From contig NZ_CP064703.1 of NCBI RefSeq assembly GCF_023101085.1, positions 3,596,001-3,660,000 on the forward strand: 64,000 bases of DNA. Reading direction: 5' to 3'. Positions within the stretch are counted from its first letter, which is position 1, and each line of letters opens with the position of its first letter. The notes under the pieces were generated by a model that ran no database searches, was not told the origin of the DNA, and saw nothing but the letters and a program-made list of their open reading frames with translations. A program made the position numbers and the translations under genes. The stretch is from Bradyrhizobium sp. 170 (GTDB taxonomy: Bacteria > Pseudomonadota > Alphaproteobacteria > Rhizobiales > Xanthobacteraceae). Shown one piece after another: positions 53,667-63,881 of this stretch.

Positions 53667-55076
53667 TTGACAGAAAACTGGCGCCTGATTCTGCGGGTGT
53701 TCCTGCCGTTCGTTGCCGCTTACTATCTCTCCTTTCTGTTCCGGACTATCAATGCAACGGTCGCCGGCTCTTTGACCTCCGAATTTGACCTCAGCGCTGG
53801 CGATCTTGGTCTGCTGACGTCGGTCTACTACCTGACTTTCGCGGCTGCCCAGATTCCGATCGGCATCTTGTTGGACCGATATGGTCCGGGGCGGATCCAA
53901 AGTGCCGTGATGATTGCCGCAGTTCTGGGAGCGGCGCTATTTGCCGTCTCGGATAATTTTTGGCTGCTCCTCGGCGGTCGAGCGCTGATCGGTCTTGGTG
54001 TCGCCGCGTCATTGACGGCCGGCTTGAAAGCCCTCGCGCTCTGGTTTCCCAGCGAACGTATCCCACTGCTCAACGGCATGATGATCATGTTGGGGGGCTT
54101 GGGCGCGCTGACGGCAACTCTGCCTGTGGAGTTCTTGCTGGTTTCCGCGGGTTGGCGAGCATTGTTTGCGCTGCTCGCGATTGTCTCGGCCGGATGCGCT
54201 CTTATCATTTATCTTGCTGTCCCAGAGGTGCCAGCACCTATATCGGTGGCAGGCGGACAAAATAGTCTAAGGATGGTTTATGCCGACCCACGCTTCTGGC
54301 GCCTGGCTCCGCTTTCAGCCGCCTGCATCGGGACGGCCTGGGCGTTGCAAGGATTGTGGGCGGCGCCATGGCTCAGCGATGTCGAGCGTCTCGACCGCTC
54401 GGGACTACTCTGGCATTTGCTCATCATGGCAGTCGCATTGAGTTTGGGCGGGCTTCTGTGGGGCATTGCGGTCGATCGGGCGCGCCGACGTGGGACCGGA
54501 CTGCGGACACTGTTGGGCCTTGTCGCCACGATGTTCATCGCGGCTCAGTTAGCATTGATCCTGCGATGGCCGCTCCCGTCATATGTCCCGTGGATCGTCG
54601 TAGCGGCCGTCGGTGCCGGAACTGTCCTCAGTTACGCGATCCTGGCTGAGTATTTCCCTAAGGAGCTGGCGGGTAGAGCGAATGCAGCGCTGAACGTCTT
54701 CCACATCGGTAGCGCGTTTGTCGTGCAGTATATCACGGGGTTAGTGGTTCAGCTCTGGGCTCCCATAGATGGGCACTACCCAGAGGTCGCTTACCAAACA
54801 GCGTTTGCCTTCAACGTTGGGCTTCAGATCGTGGCTGGCTTCTGGTTTGCCGCACCAATCTGTTCGATCGGATATCCGAAAATACTCGCAGCCTGCAAGA
54901 GGGCTTGTCTGCGGATTGCGGAGGCGCTCGATATTCTATGCCATGTCCGCAACCAGAATACTTTGGGGCCAGATCGCCTGCGTCTTGACCGTCGTGCTCA
55001 TCACGATGTGGGCCGCGACGCAATGGACGGCCTGGCGTCTCGGCTATCAGCCGCAACTCGGACACCCCTGGTTTGA
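53667..55076 (+). CDS. MFS transporter with an aberrant C-terminus
   Basis: 469 aa. About 12 hydrophobic segments; the loop after helix 2 has IPIGILLDRYGPGRIQ, the MFS motif A. Inner membrane. The last ~50 residues (from about LDILCHVRNQN) are hydrophilic and lie on traG sequence in another frame, overlapping that gene by 134 bp. The original 3' end therefore seems lost at the junction. It sits between the two CopG-like genes inside an otherwise standard transfer cluster. Substrate unknown. Confidence 0.8.
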   Translation: MTENWRLILRVFLPFVAAYYLSFLFRTINATVAGSLTSEFDLSAGDLGLLTSVYYLTFAAAQIPIGILLDRYGPGRIQSAVMIAAVLGAALFAVSDNFWLLLGGRALIGLGVAASLTAGLKALALWFPSERIPLLNGMMIMLGGLGALTATLPVEFLLVSAGWRALFALLAIVSAGCALIIYLAVPEVPAPISVAGGQNSLRMVYADPRFWRLAPLSAACIGTAWALQGLWAAPWLSDVERLDRSGLLWHLLIMAVALSLGGLLWGIAVDRARRRGTGLRTLLGLVATMFIAAQLALILRWPLPSYVPWIVVAAVGAGTVLSYAILAEYFPKELAGRANAALNVFHIGSAFVVQYITGLVVQLWAPIDGHYPEVAYQTAFAFNVGLQIVAGFWFAAPICSIGYPKILAACKRACLRIAEALDILCHVRNQNTLGPDRLRLDRRAHHDVGRDAMDGLASRLSAATRTPLV

Positions 55077-56937
55077 GCTCGCACCGGGCGTTCCCATCTA
55101 TCTGCCTCCCGCCTTCTTCTGGTGGTGGTATGCCTACGATGCCTACGCACCTGAAGTGTTCGTTGAAGGGGCATGCGTCGCTGCGTCCGGCGGGATCATC
55201 TCGATTATAGTCGCTTTCGCGATGTCGGTGTGGCGGGCTCGGGAGGCGGAGACGGCGGCCACGTACGGGTCTGCACGTTGGGCCAACCAGCTTGAGATTC
55301 GAAGTGCCGGCCTTGCCGGGGCAGATGGCGTAATCCTCGGGCGGTTCGAGGGACTTTATTTGCGGCACGACGGACCTGAGCATGTGCTGTGCTTCGCCCC
55401 CACCAGATCCGGAAAGGGCGTTGGACTTGTTGTCCCGACGCTTCTAACCTGGCCGGGAAGTTGCATCGTCCATGACATCAAGGGTGAAAACTGGTCCCTG
55501 ACGTCCAGCTTTCGGGCCCGGCACGGCCGGGTGCTGTTGTTTGATCCAACCAACTCAAAGAGTGCAGCTTACAACCCTCTCTTGGAAGTGAGGCGAGGGG
55601 AGTGGGAAGTTCGTGACGTGCAAAACGTGGCCGACGTGTTGGTCGATCCCGAAGGATCATTGGAGCGACGTAACCACTGGGAGAAGACCAGCCACGCGCT
55701 ACTGGTCGGAGCCATCCTTCACGTCCTCTATGCGGAGCAGGACAAGACGCTCGCCGGTGTTGCGAGTTTGCTGTCCGATCCGAAACGGCCAATCGAAACG
55801 ACGCTCCGCACGATGATGACCACGCGGCATCTCGGTGAAGCCGGGACCCATCCAGTGATCGCGTCCGCAGCGAGAGAGCTATTGAACAAGAGCGAGAACG
55901 AACGGTCCGGCGTGCTTTCGACCGCGATGTCTTTCCTCGGCCTTTACCGCGACCCTGTTGTTGCCGAGGTGACGCGCCGCTGTGATTGGTGCATCCGCGA
56001 GCTCGTTGAAGACGATCGGCCGACGACACTCTATCTCGTTGTACCTCCGTCCGACATCAGCCGCACCAAGCCGCTGGTGCGGTTGATCCTCAACCAGATC
56101 GGTCGTCGTCTCACCGAGGAACTCCAGGCCAAGGGCCGCCGGCATCGATTGCTGCTCATGCTCGACGAGTTTCCGGCGCTGGGAAGGCTTGATTTCTTCG
56201 AGTCGGCGCTCGCCTTCATGGCGGGCTATGGGCTCAAGAGCTTCCTTATTGCGCAGTCGCTCAATCAGATCGAAAGAGCATACGGGCCGAATAACGCGAT
56301 CCTCGATAATTGTCATGTGCGCGTTTCCTTTGCGACCAATGACGAGCGTACGGCCAGGCGGGTTTCGGATGCGCTTGGGACTGCCACGGAATTAAGGGCG
56401 ATGAAGAACTATGCCGGTCACAGGCTTAGCCCGTGGCTCGGCCATCTCATGGTTTCGCGACAGGAGACCGCGCGGCCATTGCTCACGCCCGGCGAGGTGA
56501 TGCAGCTTCCGCCCGAGGACGAACTGGTGCTGGTTTCCGGCGTGCCACCGATCCGCGCCAAGAAGGCGAGATATTTTGAGGATCCACGTTTGACCGAGCG
56601 CGTGCTACCACCGCCAAACTCAAGCTCCCTCGACCGCGACGGTAGGGCAGCGACAGACGATTGGAGCCGGCTGCCAGCTCCGCCGAATTCAGATGTTGCC
56701 GAGCCGGTAAGCTTGTCGGGTGCTCGGCAATCTACCGCAAATTCCGGCATTCGCCGCGAGCCGGAGCTTCCCGAGCATGAGAATATCGCGCCAGAGGCCT
56801 TGAAGCCTCCACCGGAGTTCGACTTCACGGAAGATGAGGGCGACGGTGACGCCATACGAGCGCGTGTGCTGCGCATGAACGTCTCCAGCCTCGCACGCCA
56901 GGCCGCAATGGATCCAGACGATGGCCTCGAGCTCTAG
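54943..56937 (+). CDS. traG: TraG, type IV coupling protein
   Basis: 664 aa from ATG 54943. Three N-terminal membrane segments, then the VirD4-like ATPase with Walker A PTRSGKGVG near 153 and Walker B LLLMLDEFPALG near 405. It links the relaxase–DNA complex to the Trb channel. The last ~110 residues are acidic and low in conservation. The start lies inside the 3' end of the MFS frame. Confidence 0.93.
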   Translation: MSATRILWGQIACVLTVVLITMWAATQWTAWRLGYQPQLGHPWFELAPGVPIYLPPAFFWWWYAYDAYAPEVFVEGACVAASGGIISIIVAFAMSVWRAREAETAATYGSARWANQLEIRSAGLAGADGVILGRFEGLYLRHDGPEHVLCFAPTRSGKGVGLVVPTLLTWPGSCIVHDIKGENWSLTSSFRARHGRVLLFDPTNSKSAAYNPLLEVRRGEWEVRDVQNVADVLVDPEGSLERRNHWEKTSHALLVGAILHVLYAEQDKTLAGVASLLSDPKRPIETTLRTMMTTRHLGEAGTHPVIASAARELLNKSENERSGVLSTAMSFLGLYRDPVVAEVTRRCDWCIRELVEDDRPTTLYLVVPPSDISRTKPLVRLILNQIGRRLTEELQAKGRRHRLLLMLDEFPALGRLDFFESALAFMAGYGLKSFLIAQSLNQIERAYGPNNAILDNCHVRVSFATNDERTARRVSDALGTATELRAMKNYAGHRLSPWLGHLMVSRQETARPLLTPGEVMQLPPEDELVLVSGVPPIRAKKARYFEDPRLTERVLPPPNSSSLDRDGRAATDDWSRLPAPPNSDVAEPVSLSGARQSTANSGIRREPELPEHENIAPEALKPPPEFDFTEDEGDGDAIRARVLRMNVSSLARQAAMDPDDGLEL

Positions 56938-56946
56938 GGTGAGATA

Positions 56947-57381
56947 ATGCGGACTAAACATACGTTTCGCCTGCCTCCTGACCTGGCGGGCAAGCTCGCT
57001 GACCACGCCTGCCGCAAGCGGGTGCCGCAGGCGCTCATCGTCGAAACTGCGCTGGCCTCATTCCTGTCGCCGGATAATTCGGAGCGGATGGAGGCGGCGC
57101 TCGGCCGTCGCCTTGACCGGCTGACCCGGCACGTCGAGCGGCTGGAGCGTCATATCACCATCTCAAATGAAGCATTGGCCTTGTTCGTGCGGTTCTGGCT
57201 GACGGCAACGCCGCCGCTGCCCGACACGGCGCAGCCCGCGGCACAGACCAAGGGGCGGGAGCGGTATGAGGGCTTTGTCGAGGCGCTCGGGCGACGGCTG
57301 GCCAGGGGCCAGACCCTTGCGCAGGAAATATCGCTCGACATTGAGCCAGCCAAGGCTTCGCCAGTCGTTCCCGGAGAGTGA
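56947..57381 (+). CDS. CopG-like ribbon-helix-helix protein (copy 2)
   Basis: 144 aa. The N-terminus RTKHTFRLPPDLAGKLADHA and following KRVPQALIVETALASFL is a ribbon-helix-helix fold; a helix-rich C-terminal half ends SLDIEP. Conserved between traG and trbB in Trb-type elements. 9 bp behind traG. Paralog of the gene at 52985. Confidence 0.85.
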   Translation: MRTKHTFRLPPDLAGKLADHACRKRVPQALIVETALASFLSPDNSERMEAALGRRLDRLTRHVERLERHITISNEALALFVRFWLTATPPLPDTAQPAAQTKGRERYEGFVEALGRRLARGQTLAQEISLDIEPAKASPVVPGE

Positions 57382-57511
57382 TTCCGCCACCTCTTTCTTT
57401 TGCTACGCCACGGCACGCCGCCTGATTTGAGCTTGTTGCACGAGCGCGTAACCTGCCTTTTCTACTGATCCCTACCGCCGAGCTCATATCTCGGCGACGT
57501 TGGGGGCAAGC

Positions 57512-58480
57512 GTGGCAGTTCATTCCTTTCAGTCCGAGGCCGCCTCGCGTGGTGCACGCATGTTGCGCACCGCGCTCGGACCGACGATAGCGGCGTGGCT
57601 CGAAGACGCTGGGATCGTCGAGGTCATGCTCAATCCCGATGGCCGGCTCTGGGTCGATCGGTTGTCGGGGGGTATGACCGATACCGGCGAGCGCCTCGCC
57701 GCCGCCGACGGCGAGCGCATCGTGCGGCTCGTTGCCCATCACGTCGGCGCTGAGGTTCATCCGGCAAGTCCCCGCGTCTCGGCCGAGTTGCCCGAGACGG
57801 GGGAGCGTTTTGAGGGGTTGCTGCCGCCCGTGGTGACCGCTCCAGCCTTTGCCATTCGCAAGCCGGCGGTGGCCGTCTTCACGCTCGACGACTATGTCGC
57901 CGCCAGCATCCTGACAGTCGCTCAGGCTGACGGGCTGCGGAACGCTGTCCGGGACCGTCAAAACATCCTCGTGGCCGGCGGTACTTCGACCGGCAAGACC
58001 ACGCTGACTAATGCGCTGCTGGCCGAGATTGCAAAAACTGCAGATCGCGTCGTGCTGATCGAGGATACGCGCGAACTCCAATGCAAGTCGGCTAACCTCG
58101 TGGCGCTGCGCACCAAGGATGGTGTCGCCTCGCTGTCCGACCTCGTGCGCTCCTCGCTCCGGCTACGCCCCGACCGAATCCCGATCGGTGAGGTGCGAGG
58201 AGCCGAGGCGCTCGACCTTCTCAAGGCCTGGGGCACCGGCCATCCCGGTGGCGTCGGCACCATTCACGCCGGCACGGCGCTTGGCGCCCTTCGCCGCCTC
58301 GAACAGCTTATCCAGGAAGCCGTCATCACTGTGCCGCGCGCGCTGATCGCGGGGACCATCGACGTGATTGCGGTTCTCTCCGGCCGCGGCGCAGATCGTC
58401 GGCTGACAGAACTCGCGCGTGTCGATGGCCTGACGACCGAGGGCGACTACCTCATTTCACCCGCAGGAGACCCATCATGA
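57512..58480 (+). CDS. trbB: TrbB, conjugal transfer ATPase
   Basis: 322 aa from GTG 57512, with GGGGG upstream. VirB11-like: Walker [10 protein letters not shown] near 155, Asp box IEDTRELQ, Walker B-region [15 protein letters not shown], His box GGVGTIHAG. Hexameric ATPase at the base of the channel. Starts the trb operon. Confidence 0.95.
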   Translation: MAVHSFQSEAASRGARMLRTALGPTIAAWLEDAGIVEVMLNPDGRLWVDRLSGGMTDTGERLAAADGERIVRLVAHHVGAEVHPASPRVSAELPETGERFEGLLPPVVTAPAFAIRKPAVAVFTLDDYVAASILTVAQADGLRNAVRDRQNILVAGGTSTGKTTLTNALLAEIAKTADRVVLIEDTRELQCKSANLVALRTKDGVASLSDLVRSSLRLRPDRIPIGEVRGAEALDLLKAWGTGHPGGVGTIHAGTALGALRRLEQLIQEAVITVPRALIAGTIDVIAVLSGRGADRRLTELARVDGLTTEGDYLISPAGDPS

Positions 58481-58800
58481 ACGGCGTCACATTGAGAAGC
58501 GGGATGATAGCTGTTGCGGTAGCTCTCAGCTCCGTGGCGATCTCGCCCACTGCAGAGGCCGCTGGCTCCAACATGCCGTGGGAGCAGCCGCTTAACCAGA
58601 TCCTGCAGTCGGTCGAGGGGCCCGTCGCCAAGATTCTGGCCGTGATCATCATCATCGTCACGGGCCTTACGCTCGCCTTCGGCGACACTTCGGGCGGTTT
58701 TCGGCGCCTGATCCAGATCGTTTTCGGTCTGTCGATCGCGTTCGCAGCCTCGAGCTTCTTCCTGGCATTTTTCTCATTCGGCGGCGGAGTGCTGATCTGA
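58477..58800 (+). CDS. trbC: TrbC, pilin subunit
   Basis: 107 aa. Signal peptide ending about SPTAEAAG, then two membrane helices (ILAVIIIIVTGLTLAFG; IVFGLSIAFAASSFFLAF). VirB2-like pilin, matured by TraF. ATGA overlap with trbB. Confidence 0.93.
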   Translation: MNGVTLRSGMIAVAVALSSVAISPTAEAAGSNMPWEQPLNQILQSVEGPVAKILAVIIIIVTGLTLAFGDTSGGFRRLIQIVFGLSIAFAASSFFLAFFSFGGGVLI

Positions 58801-59063
58801 TGGACGGGCCGGTTGAAGGTTTTGCAATTCCGGTGCACCGCGCGCTGACCGAACCGATCCTGCTCGGCGGCGCGCCGCGTGCGATCGCCATCGTCAACGG
58901 CACCGTTGCCGCTGCGCTCGGCCTCGGCCTGCGGCTGTGGATCGCGGGCCTCCTGATCTGGGCAATTGGTCATGCCGCTGCCGTCTGGGCCGCGAAGCGC
59001 GATCCGCTCTTTGTCGAGACTGCAAGACGCCATCTGCGCATCCCAACCCATCTGAATGTGTGA
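58800..59063 (+). CDS. trbD: TrbD, VirB3-like channel protein
   Basis: 87 aa. FAIPVHRALTEPILLGGAPR followed by two hydrophobic helices. Inner-membrane partner of TrbE. Start overlaps the trbC stop by one base. Confidence 0.93.
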   Translation: MDGPVEGFAIPVHRALTEPILLGGAPRAIAIVNGTVAAALGLGLRLWIAGLLIWAIGHAAAVWAAKRDPLFVETARRHLRIPTHLNV

Positions 59064-59070
59064 GCAACCA

Positions 59071-61512
59071 ATGATGAACCTTGCCGAATACCGCCGCTCC
59101 GCTACACATCTTGCGGATTTCCTGCCATGGGCCGCACTGGTCGACGAAGGCATCGTCCTCAACAAGGACGGATCGTTTCAGAGGACCGCGCGCTTTCGCG
59201 GGCCCGATCTTGATTCCTCTGTTCCAGCAGAACTTGTTGCGGTTGCCGGCCGCCTCAATAACGCCTTGAGGCGCCTCGGATCCGGCTGGGCGGTGTTTGT
59301 TGAAGCGCAGAGGTATTCATCGAATGCCTATCCACCGAGCAGTTGTCCAGACGTGGCATCGGCCATGGTCGATGCCGAGCGCCGGGCGCAGTTCGAGGAA
59401 GAGGGAGCTCACTACGAGTCAGCCTATTTCCTCACCTTCCTGTATCTGCCGCCGGCCGAGGACGCGGCGCGCGCCGAGCGCCTCCTTTATGAGGGACCTG
59501 AGCGTGGGGAGGCTGCCGGCGCCCACCAGGTATTGCGCGGCTTTGTCGATCGGACCGACCGCGTGCTGCAACTGGTCGAAGGGTTTATGCCGGAGTGCCG
59601 ATGGCTCGATGACGGCGAGACCCTGACGTACCTGCATGCTTGCGTCTCGACCAAGATACATCGCGTCCGCGTTCCCGAGATTCCCATGTATCTCGATGCG
59701 CTGTTGGCGGACGAGCCCCTGACGGGTGGGCTCGAGCCGATGCTGGGCGACCAACAACTGCGGGTGCTCACGATTGTTGGGTTCCCGACGGCAACCACGC
59801 CGGGGATTCTGGACGATCTCAATCGGCTTGCCTTCCCTTATCGTTGGTCGACCCGGGCGATCATGCTCGACAAGGCAGACGCAACGAAGCTCCTGACCAG
59901 GATCCGGCGGCAATGGTTCGCCAAACGGAAATCCGTTGCCGCAATCCTGAAGGAGGTGATGACCAACGAGACTTCGTCTCTCATCGATACCGACGCTAGC
60001 AACAAGGCTATCGACGCCGACGCTGCGTTGCAGGAGCTCGGCTCCGATCTGATCGGAGAGGGCTTTGTCACCGCCACGATCACAGTCTGGGACGAGAATC
60101 CGCGCATCGCGGACGAACGGTTGCGCTTGGTCGAGAAGGTCATTCAAGGACGCGACTTCACGTGCATGGTGGAGACCATCAATGCCGTCGATGCCTGGCT
60201 GGGCTCGTTGCCCGGCCACGTCTATGCCAACGTCCGCCAGCCGCCGGTCTCGACCCTTAACATCGCCCACATGATCCCGTTGTCCGCGGTTTGGGCAGGG
60301 CCGGCGAGAGACACTCATCTCGGCGCGCCGCCGCTGTTCTTCGCGCGGACGGAAGGATCCACACCGTTCCGCTTCTCCCTCCACGTCGGGGACGTTGGGC
60401 ACACGCTGGTGGTCGGTCCGACCGGTGCCGGCAAGTCGGTGCTGCTGGCGCTGATGGCGCTGCAGTTCCGCCGGTATCCAAGCTCCCAGGTCTTTGCCTT
60501 CGACTTCGGCGGCTCGATCCGGGCCGCGGCGCTTGCCATGAAGGGCGATTGGCATGATCTCGGCGGCGCGCTGTCCGATAGCGCCTCCGAACCGGTCGCG
60601 CTGCAGCCGCTTGCCATGATCGACGATGCGGCCGAGCGCGGCTGGGCCGCGGGATGGATCGCAGCCATTCTCGCCCGCGAAAAGATCGACGTGACGCCTG
60701 AAGCCAAGGAGCATCTTTGGTCGGCGCTGTCTTCGCTGGCTTCTGCGCCCGCGGGCGAACGAACGCTGACCGGTTTGTCCGTGCTGCTGCAGTCCCAGGG
60801 CCTGAAAAGGGCTCTTCAACCCTACTGCCTCGGTGGCCCCTTTGGGTGGCTGCTCGATGCCGAAGCGGAGCAACTCGGTTCGGCTTCGGTCCAGGTGTTC
60901 GAGACTGAAGGCCTGATCGGCACCGGAGCCGCACCGGCCGTGCTCGCCTATCTCTTCCATCGGATCGAAGGCCATCTCGACGGAAGGCCGACGCTGCTCA
61001 TCATCGATGAAGGTTGGCTTGCGCTCGATGACGCAGGGTTTGCGGGGCAGATCCGCGAATGGCTGAAGACATTGCGGAAGAAGAACGCTTCCGTCATCTT
61101 TGCCACCCAGTCGCTCTCGGATATCGACGGGTCCGCGATTGCGCCTGCGATTATCGAGAGCTGCCCGACTCGGCTGTTCCTGCCGAACGAGCGCGCGATC
61201 GAGCCGCAGATCTCGGCGATCTATCGGCGCTTCGGTCTCAACGACCGCCAGATCGAGATCCTCGCGCGCGCCACGCCCAAGCGCGACTACTACTGCCAGT
61301 CACGGCGCGGCAATCGCCTGTTCGAGCTGGGTCTAGAAGAATTCGCACTCGCCTTCACAGCAGCTTCATCAACGTCCGATCAGGCGATGATTGAGCGCGT
61401 GCTCGCCGAACACGGCCGTGATGATTTTGTCACCGGTTGGCTCGCCGCGCGCGGGTTAGGTTGGGCCGCCGATCTCATTCCTGGTCTCATCAAGCAGGAG
61501 GGCTTGTCATGA
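59071..61512 (+). CDS. trbE: TrbE, VirB4-like ATPase
   Basis: 813 aa from ATG 59071. CagE/VirB N-terminal domain, Walker A VGPTGAGKSVLL near 448, Walker B LLIIDEGWLALDD near 650, then FATQSLSDI. Powers pilus assembly and DNA transfer. Overlaps trbJ by ATGA. Confidence 0.95.
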   Translation: MMNLAEYRRSATHLADFLPWAALVDEGIVLNKDGSFQRTARFRGPDLDSSVPAELVAVAGRLNNALRRLGSGWAVFVEAQRYSSNAYPPSSCPDVASAMVDAERRAQFEEEGAHYESAYFLTFLYLPPAEDAARAERLLYEGPERGEAAGAHQVLRGFVDRTDRVLQLVEGFMPECRWLDDGETLTYLHACVSTKIHRVRVPEIPMYLDALLADEPLTGGLEPMLGDQQLRVLTIVGFPTATTPGILDDLNRLAFPYRWSTRAIMLDKADATKLLTRIRRQWFAKRKSVAAILKEVMTNETSSLIDTDASNKAIDADAALQELGSDLIGEGFVTATITVWDENPRIADERLRLVEKVIQGRDFTCMVETINAVDAWLGSLPGHVYANVRQPPVSTLNIAHMIPLSAVWAGPARDTHLGAPPLFFARTEGSTPFRFSLHVGDVGHTLVVGPTGAGKSVLLALMALQFRRYPSSQVFAFDFGGSIRAAALAMKGDWHDLGGALSDSASEPVALQPLAMIDDAAERGWAAGWIAAILAREKIDVTPEAKEHLWSALSSLASAPAGERTLTGLSVLLQSQGLKRALQPYCLGGPFGWLLDAEAEQLGSASVQVFETEGLIGTGAAPAVLAYLFHRIEGHLDGRPTLLIIDEGWLALDDAGFAGQIREWLKTLRKKNASVIFATQSLSDIDGSAIAPAIIESCPTRLFLPNERAIEPQISAIYRRFGLNDRQIEILARATPKRDYYCQSRRGNRLFELGLEEFALAFTAASSTSDQAMIERVLAEHGRDDFVTGWLAARGLGWAADLIPGLIKQEGLS

Positions 61513-62246
61513 AGCGCCTCCCGTACCTCGCCGCCGCGAGCGCCATCACCATTGCCGTCGCATGCGCAGTTTCGCCCGCGTCGGCCCAACTGATCGTGTT
61601 CGATCCTAACAACTATGCGCAGAATGTGCTCACGGCTGCACGTGAGCTGCAGCAGATCAACAACCAGATCACCTCGCTGCAGAATCAGGCGCAGATGTTG
61701 ATCAACCAGGCCAAACATCTCGCCAGCATGCCGTATTCCTCGTTGCAGCAGCTCGATCAATCGATTCAACGAACCCAGCTGCTTCTCGGCCAGGCGCAGC
61801 ACATTGCCTACAACATCAAGCAGATCGATCGGGCCTTCTCGACGACCTATGCGCCGGCCTCGACCAACGAGTCAGATCAAGTGCTGATCGCGAATGCGCA
61901 AATACGCTGGCAGAATTCTGTAGCGGGCTTGCAAGACGCTTTACGCGTTCAGGCGACCGTGGTCGGCAATCTCGACACCCACCGCAAGGAGATGTCGGCC
62001 CTCATTAGCTCAAGCCAAGGTGCGACCGGCGCGCTGCAGGCCAGTCAGGCCGGCAATCAGCTCCTTGGTCTGCAGGCGCAGCAGCTCGCCGACCTTACGG
62101 CAGCAGTTGCCGCGCAGGGGCGGGCGCAAAATCTCGAAACGGCCCAGCGTACCACCGCGCAGGATCAGGGCCGGGAGCAGCTTCGTCGCTTTCTCGCTCC
62201 TGGTAGAGGCTATCAGCCTTCGACAGTTCGGATGTTTCACCAATGA
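61509..62246 (+). CDS. trbJ: TrbJ, VirB5-like protein
   Basis: 245 aa. Signal peptide (AASAITIAVACAVSPASAQ), then FDPNNYAQNVLTAARELQQI and long glutamine-rich helices, as in TrbJ. Periplasmic or pilus-tip protein. Overlaps trbK by ATGA. Confidence 0.92.
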   Translation: MKRLPYLAAASAITIAVACAVSPASAQLIVFDPNNYAQNVLTAARELQQINNQITSLQNQAQMLINQAKHLASMPYSSLQQLDQSIQRTQLLLGQAQHIAYNIKQIDRAFSTTYAPASTNESDQVLIANAQIRWQNSVAGLQDALRVQATVVGNLDTHRKEMSALISSSQGATGALQASQAGNQLLGLQAQQLADLTAAVAAQGRAQNLETAQRTTAQDQGREQLRRFLAPGRGYQPSTVRMFHQ

Positions 62247-62629
62247 GCGGGCATGGTGGATTCAAGCGGGGGATGTTCGTGTTCACAGCAGCTATCGTCT
62301 CCGTCCTCTTTGCCGCAGCTTGCACAATCCAGCTCCGCGGCGACAGTGACGGTCCACTGGCTGGATCGTCGGCATCCCGTGTAGCCAGTAGCCTTGCCGC
62401 CGAGCTCGAACGCTGCCGGAAGGTCACCTCCGAGCAGGTTGCAGAACTCCAGGAGTGCCGTCTAATTTGGGCGGAGAACCGCCGTCGCTTCCTTGGATCA
62501 AAGAAAACACCGGGCGTTACTTCCGCCGATGCTCAACCAGGCAGCCCGACACCGTCGTTGGCGCAGCCCAAGCATCCCGATCGTCTCCCCCAGGGCTGGC
62601 CGCCCGTTGCAACACCCGAACGCGAGTGA
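62243..62629 (+). CDS. TrbK-like entry exclusion protein
   Basis: 128 aa. A lipoprotein-type signal (VSVLFAAAC) precedes a short helical region (ELERCRKVTSEQVAELQECR) typical of the TrbK-alt family, then a Pro-rich tail. Expected in the inner-membrane/periplasm, limiting redundant transfer. Position between trbJ and trbL supports this. Confidence 0.8.
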   Translation: MSGHGGFKRGMFVFTAAIVSVLFAAACTIQLRGDSDGPLAGSSASRVASSLAAELERCRKVTSEQVAELQECRLIWAENRRRFLGSKKTPGVTSADAQPGSPTPSLAQPKHPDRLPQGWPPVATPERE

Positions 62630-62633
62630 TTCC

Positions 62634-63881
62634 ATGGGTGGCACCGGCGTCATCGACCGATTCCTGGAAACGTTTACCCGCTACATCGACTCTGGCTTTG
62701 GGTTGCTTGGCAACGAAGTCGCCTTCCTCGCAACCACGCTTGCCGCGATCGATGTCACGCTGGCCGCTCTGTTCTGGGCCTGGGGTACCGACGAGGACAT
62801 CATCGCTCGCCTCGTGAGGAAGACGCTCTTTGTCGGCGTGTTCACTTACCTGATCGGCAACTGGAACAACCTCGCCCGCATCGTTTTCGAGAGCTTTGCC
62901 GGTCTCGGTTTGAGAGCCTCAGGAAATGGTTTGTCCTCGGCGGATTTTCTGCGCCCGGGGCGGATAGCGCAGGTCGGCATCGATGCGGGGAGGCCGATCC
63001 TGGACTCAATCTCGGGCTTAATGGGCTATGTCAGCTTCTTTGAAAATTTCATCCAGATCGTGGTTCTACTGTTCGCCTGGGTGATCGTGCTGCTCGCCTT
63101 CTTCATTTTGGCAATCCAGCTTTTTGTCACACTGGTTGAATTCAAGCTGACGACCCTCGCGGGCTTCATCCTGATTCCGTTTGGGCTGTTCGGCAAAACG
63201 GCCTTCGCCGCCGAACGCGTGCTCGGCAACGTCATCTTGTCAGGCGTCAAAGTCATGGTGCTCGCCGTGATCGTCGGCATCGGCTCGTCGTTGTTCTCAC
63301 AGTTTACCGTTACCTCGGCCGGCGCACAGGTCGGCATTGAAGATGCCATGGCCCTGGTGCTCGCCGCGTTAGCGCTGCTGGGCCTGGGAATCTTTGGGCC
63401 CGGGATCGCCAATGGCATCGTGTCCGGCGGTCCGCAACTTGGCGCCGGAGCCGCCGCGGGCACAGGGTTGGCTGCCGGCGGAGTCGTTGTGGCCGGAGCG
63501 GGCCTCGCTGCCGGCAGCGTCGGTGCACTCGCCGGCGCGGCGCGCGGGACCGCGGCGCTAGCGGGTAGCGCAAGCGATGCGTTCAAGGCGGGTGGTTTGT
63601 CCGGCGTCGCGGATGCCGCCGCGTCCGCGATGACGAGCCCGCTTCGTCGCGCCGCGGCTGCAAGCGGCTCGGCTTCAAATGGTGGCACTGCAGCCGGTGA
63701 AGCCGGCGCAGCTCAGCCGCCGGCAAGTTCCTCACCTCCGGACAGTCAGTCCATTTCGGCCAGACGCATGAAGCGCATGCAGACCATGAGTCACGGGGCG
63801 TCGGCCGCTACCAACGTCGTTCGCACTGCCGACCACGGTGGAGGAGGCGCCTCCGTCGATCTCTCCGAAGGAGGGAAGTGA
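62634..63881 (+). CDS. trbL: TrbL, VirB6-like membrane protein
   Basis: 415 aa from ATG 62634. At least five membrane helices up to about residue 270, including FIQIVVLLFAWVIVLLAFF and LVEFKLTTLAGFILIPFGLF, then a Gly/Ala-rich stretch and a soluble serine-rich tail. Inner-membrane channel component. Confidence 0.94.
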   Translation: MGGTGVIDRFLETFTRYIDSGFGLLGNEVAFLATTLAAIDVTLAALFWAWGTDEDIIARLVRKTLFVGVFTYLIGNWNNLARIVFESFAGLGLRASGNGLSSADFLRPGRIAQVGIDAGRPILDSISGLMGYVSFFENFIQIVVLLFAWVIVLLAFFILAIQLFVTLVEFKLTTLAGFILIPFGLFGKTAFAAERVLGNVILSGVKVMVLAVIVGIGSSLFSQFTVTSAGAQVGIEDAMALVLAALALLGLGIFGPGIANGIVSGGPQLGAGAAAGTGLAAGGVVVAGAGLAAGSVGALAGAARGTAALAGSASDAFKAGGLSGVADAAASAMTSPLRRAAAASGSASNGGTAAGEAGAAQPPASSSPPDSQSISARRMKRMQTMSHGASAATNVVRTADHGGGGASVDLSEGGK

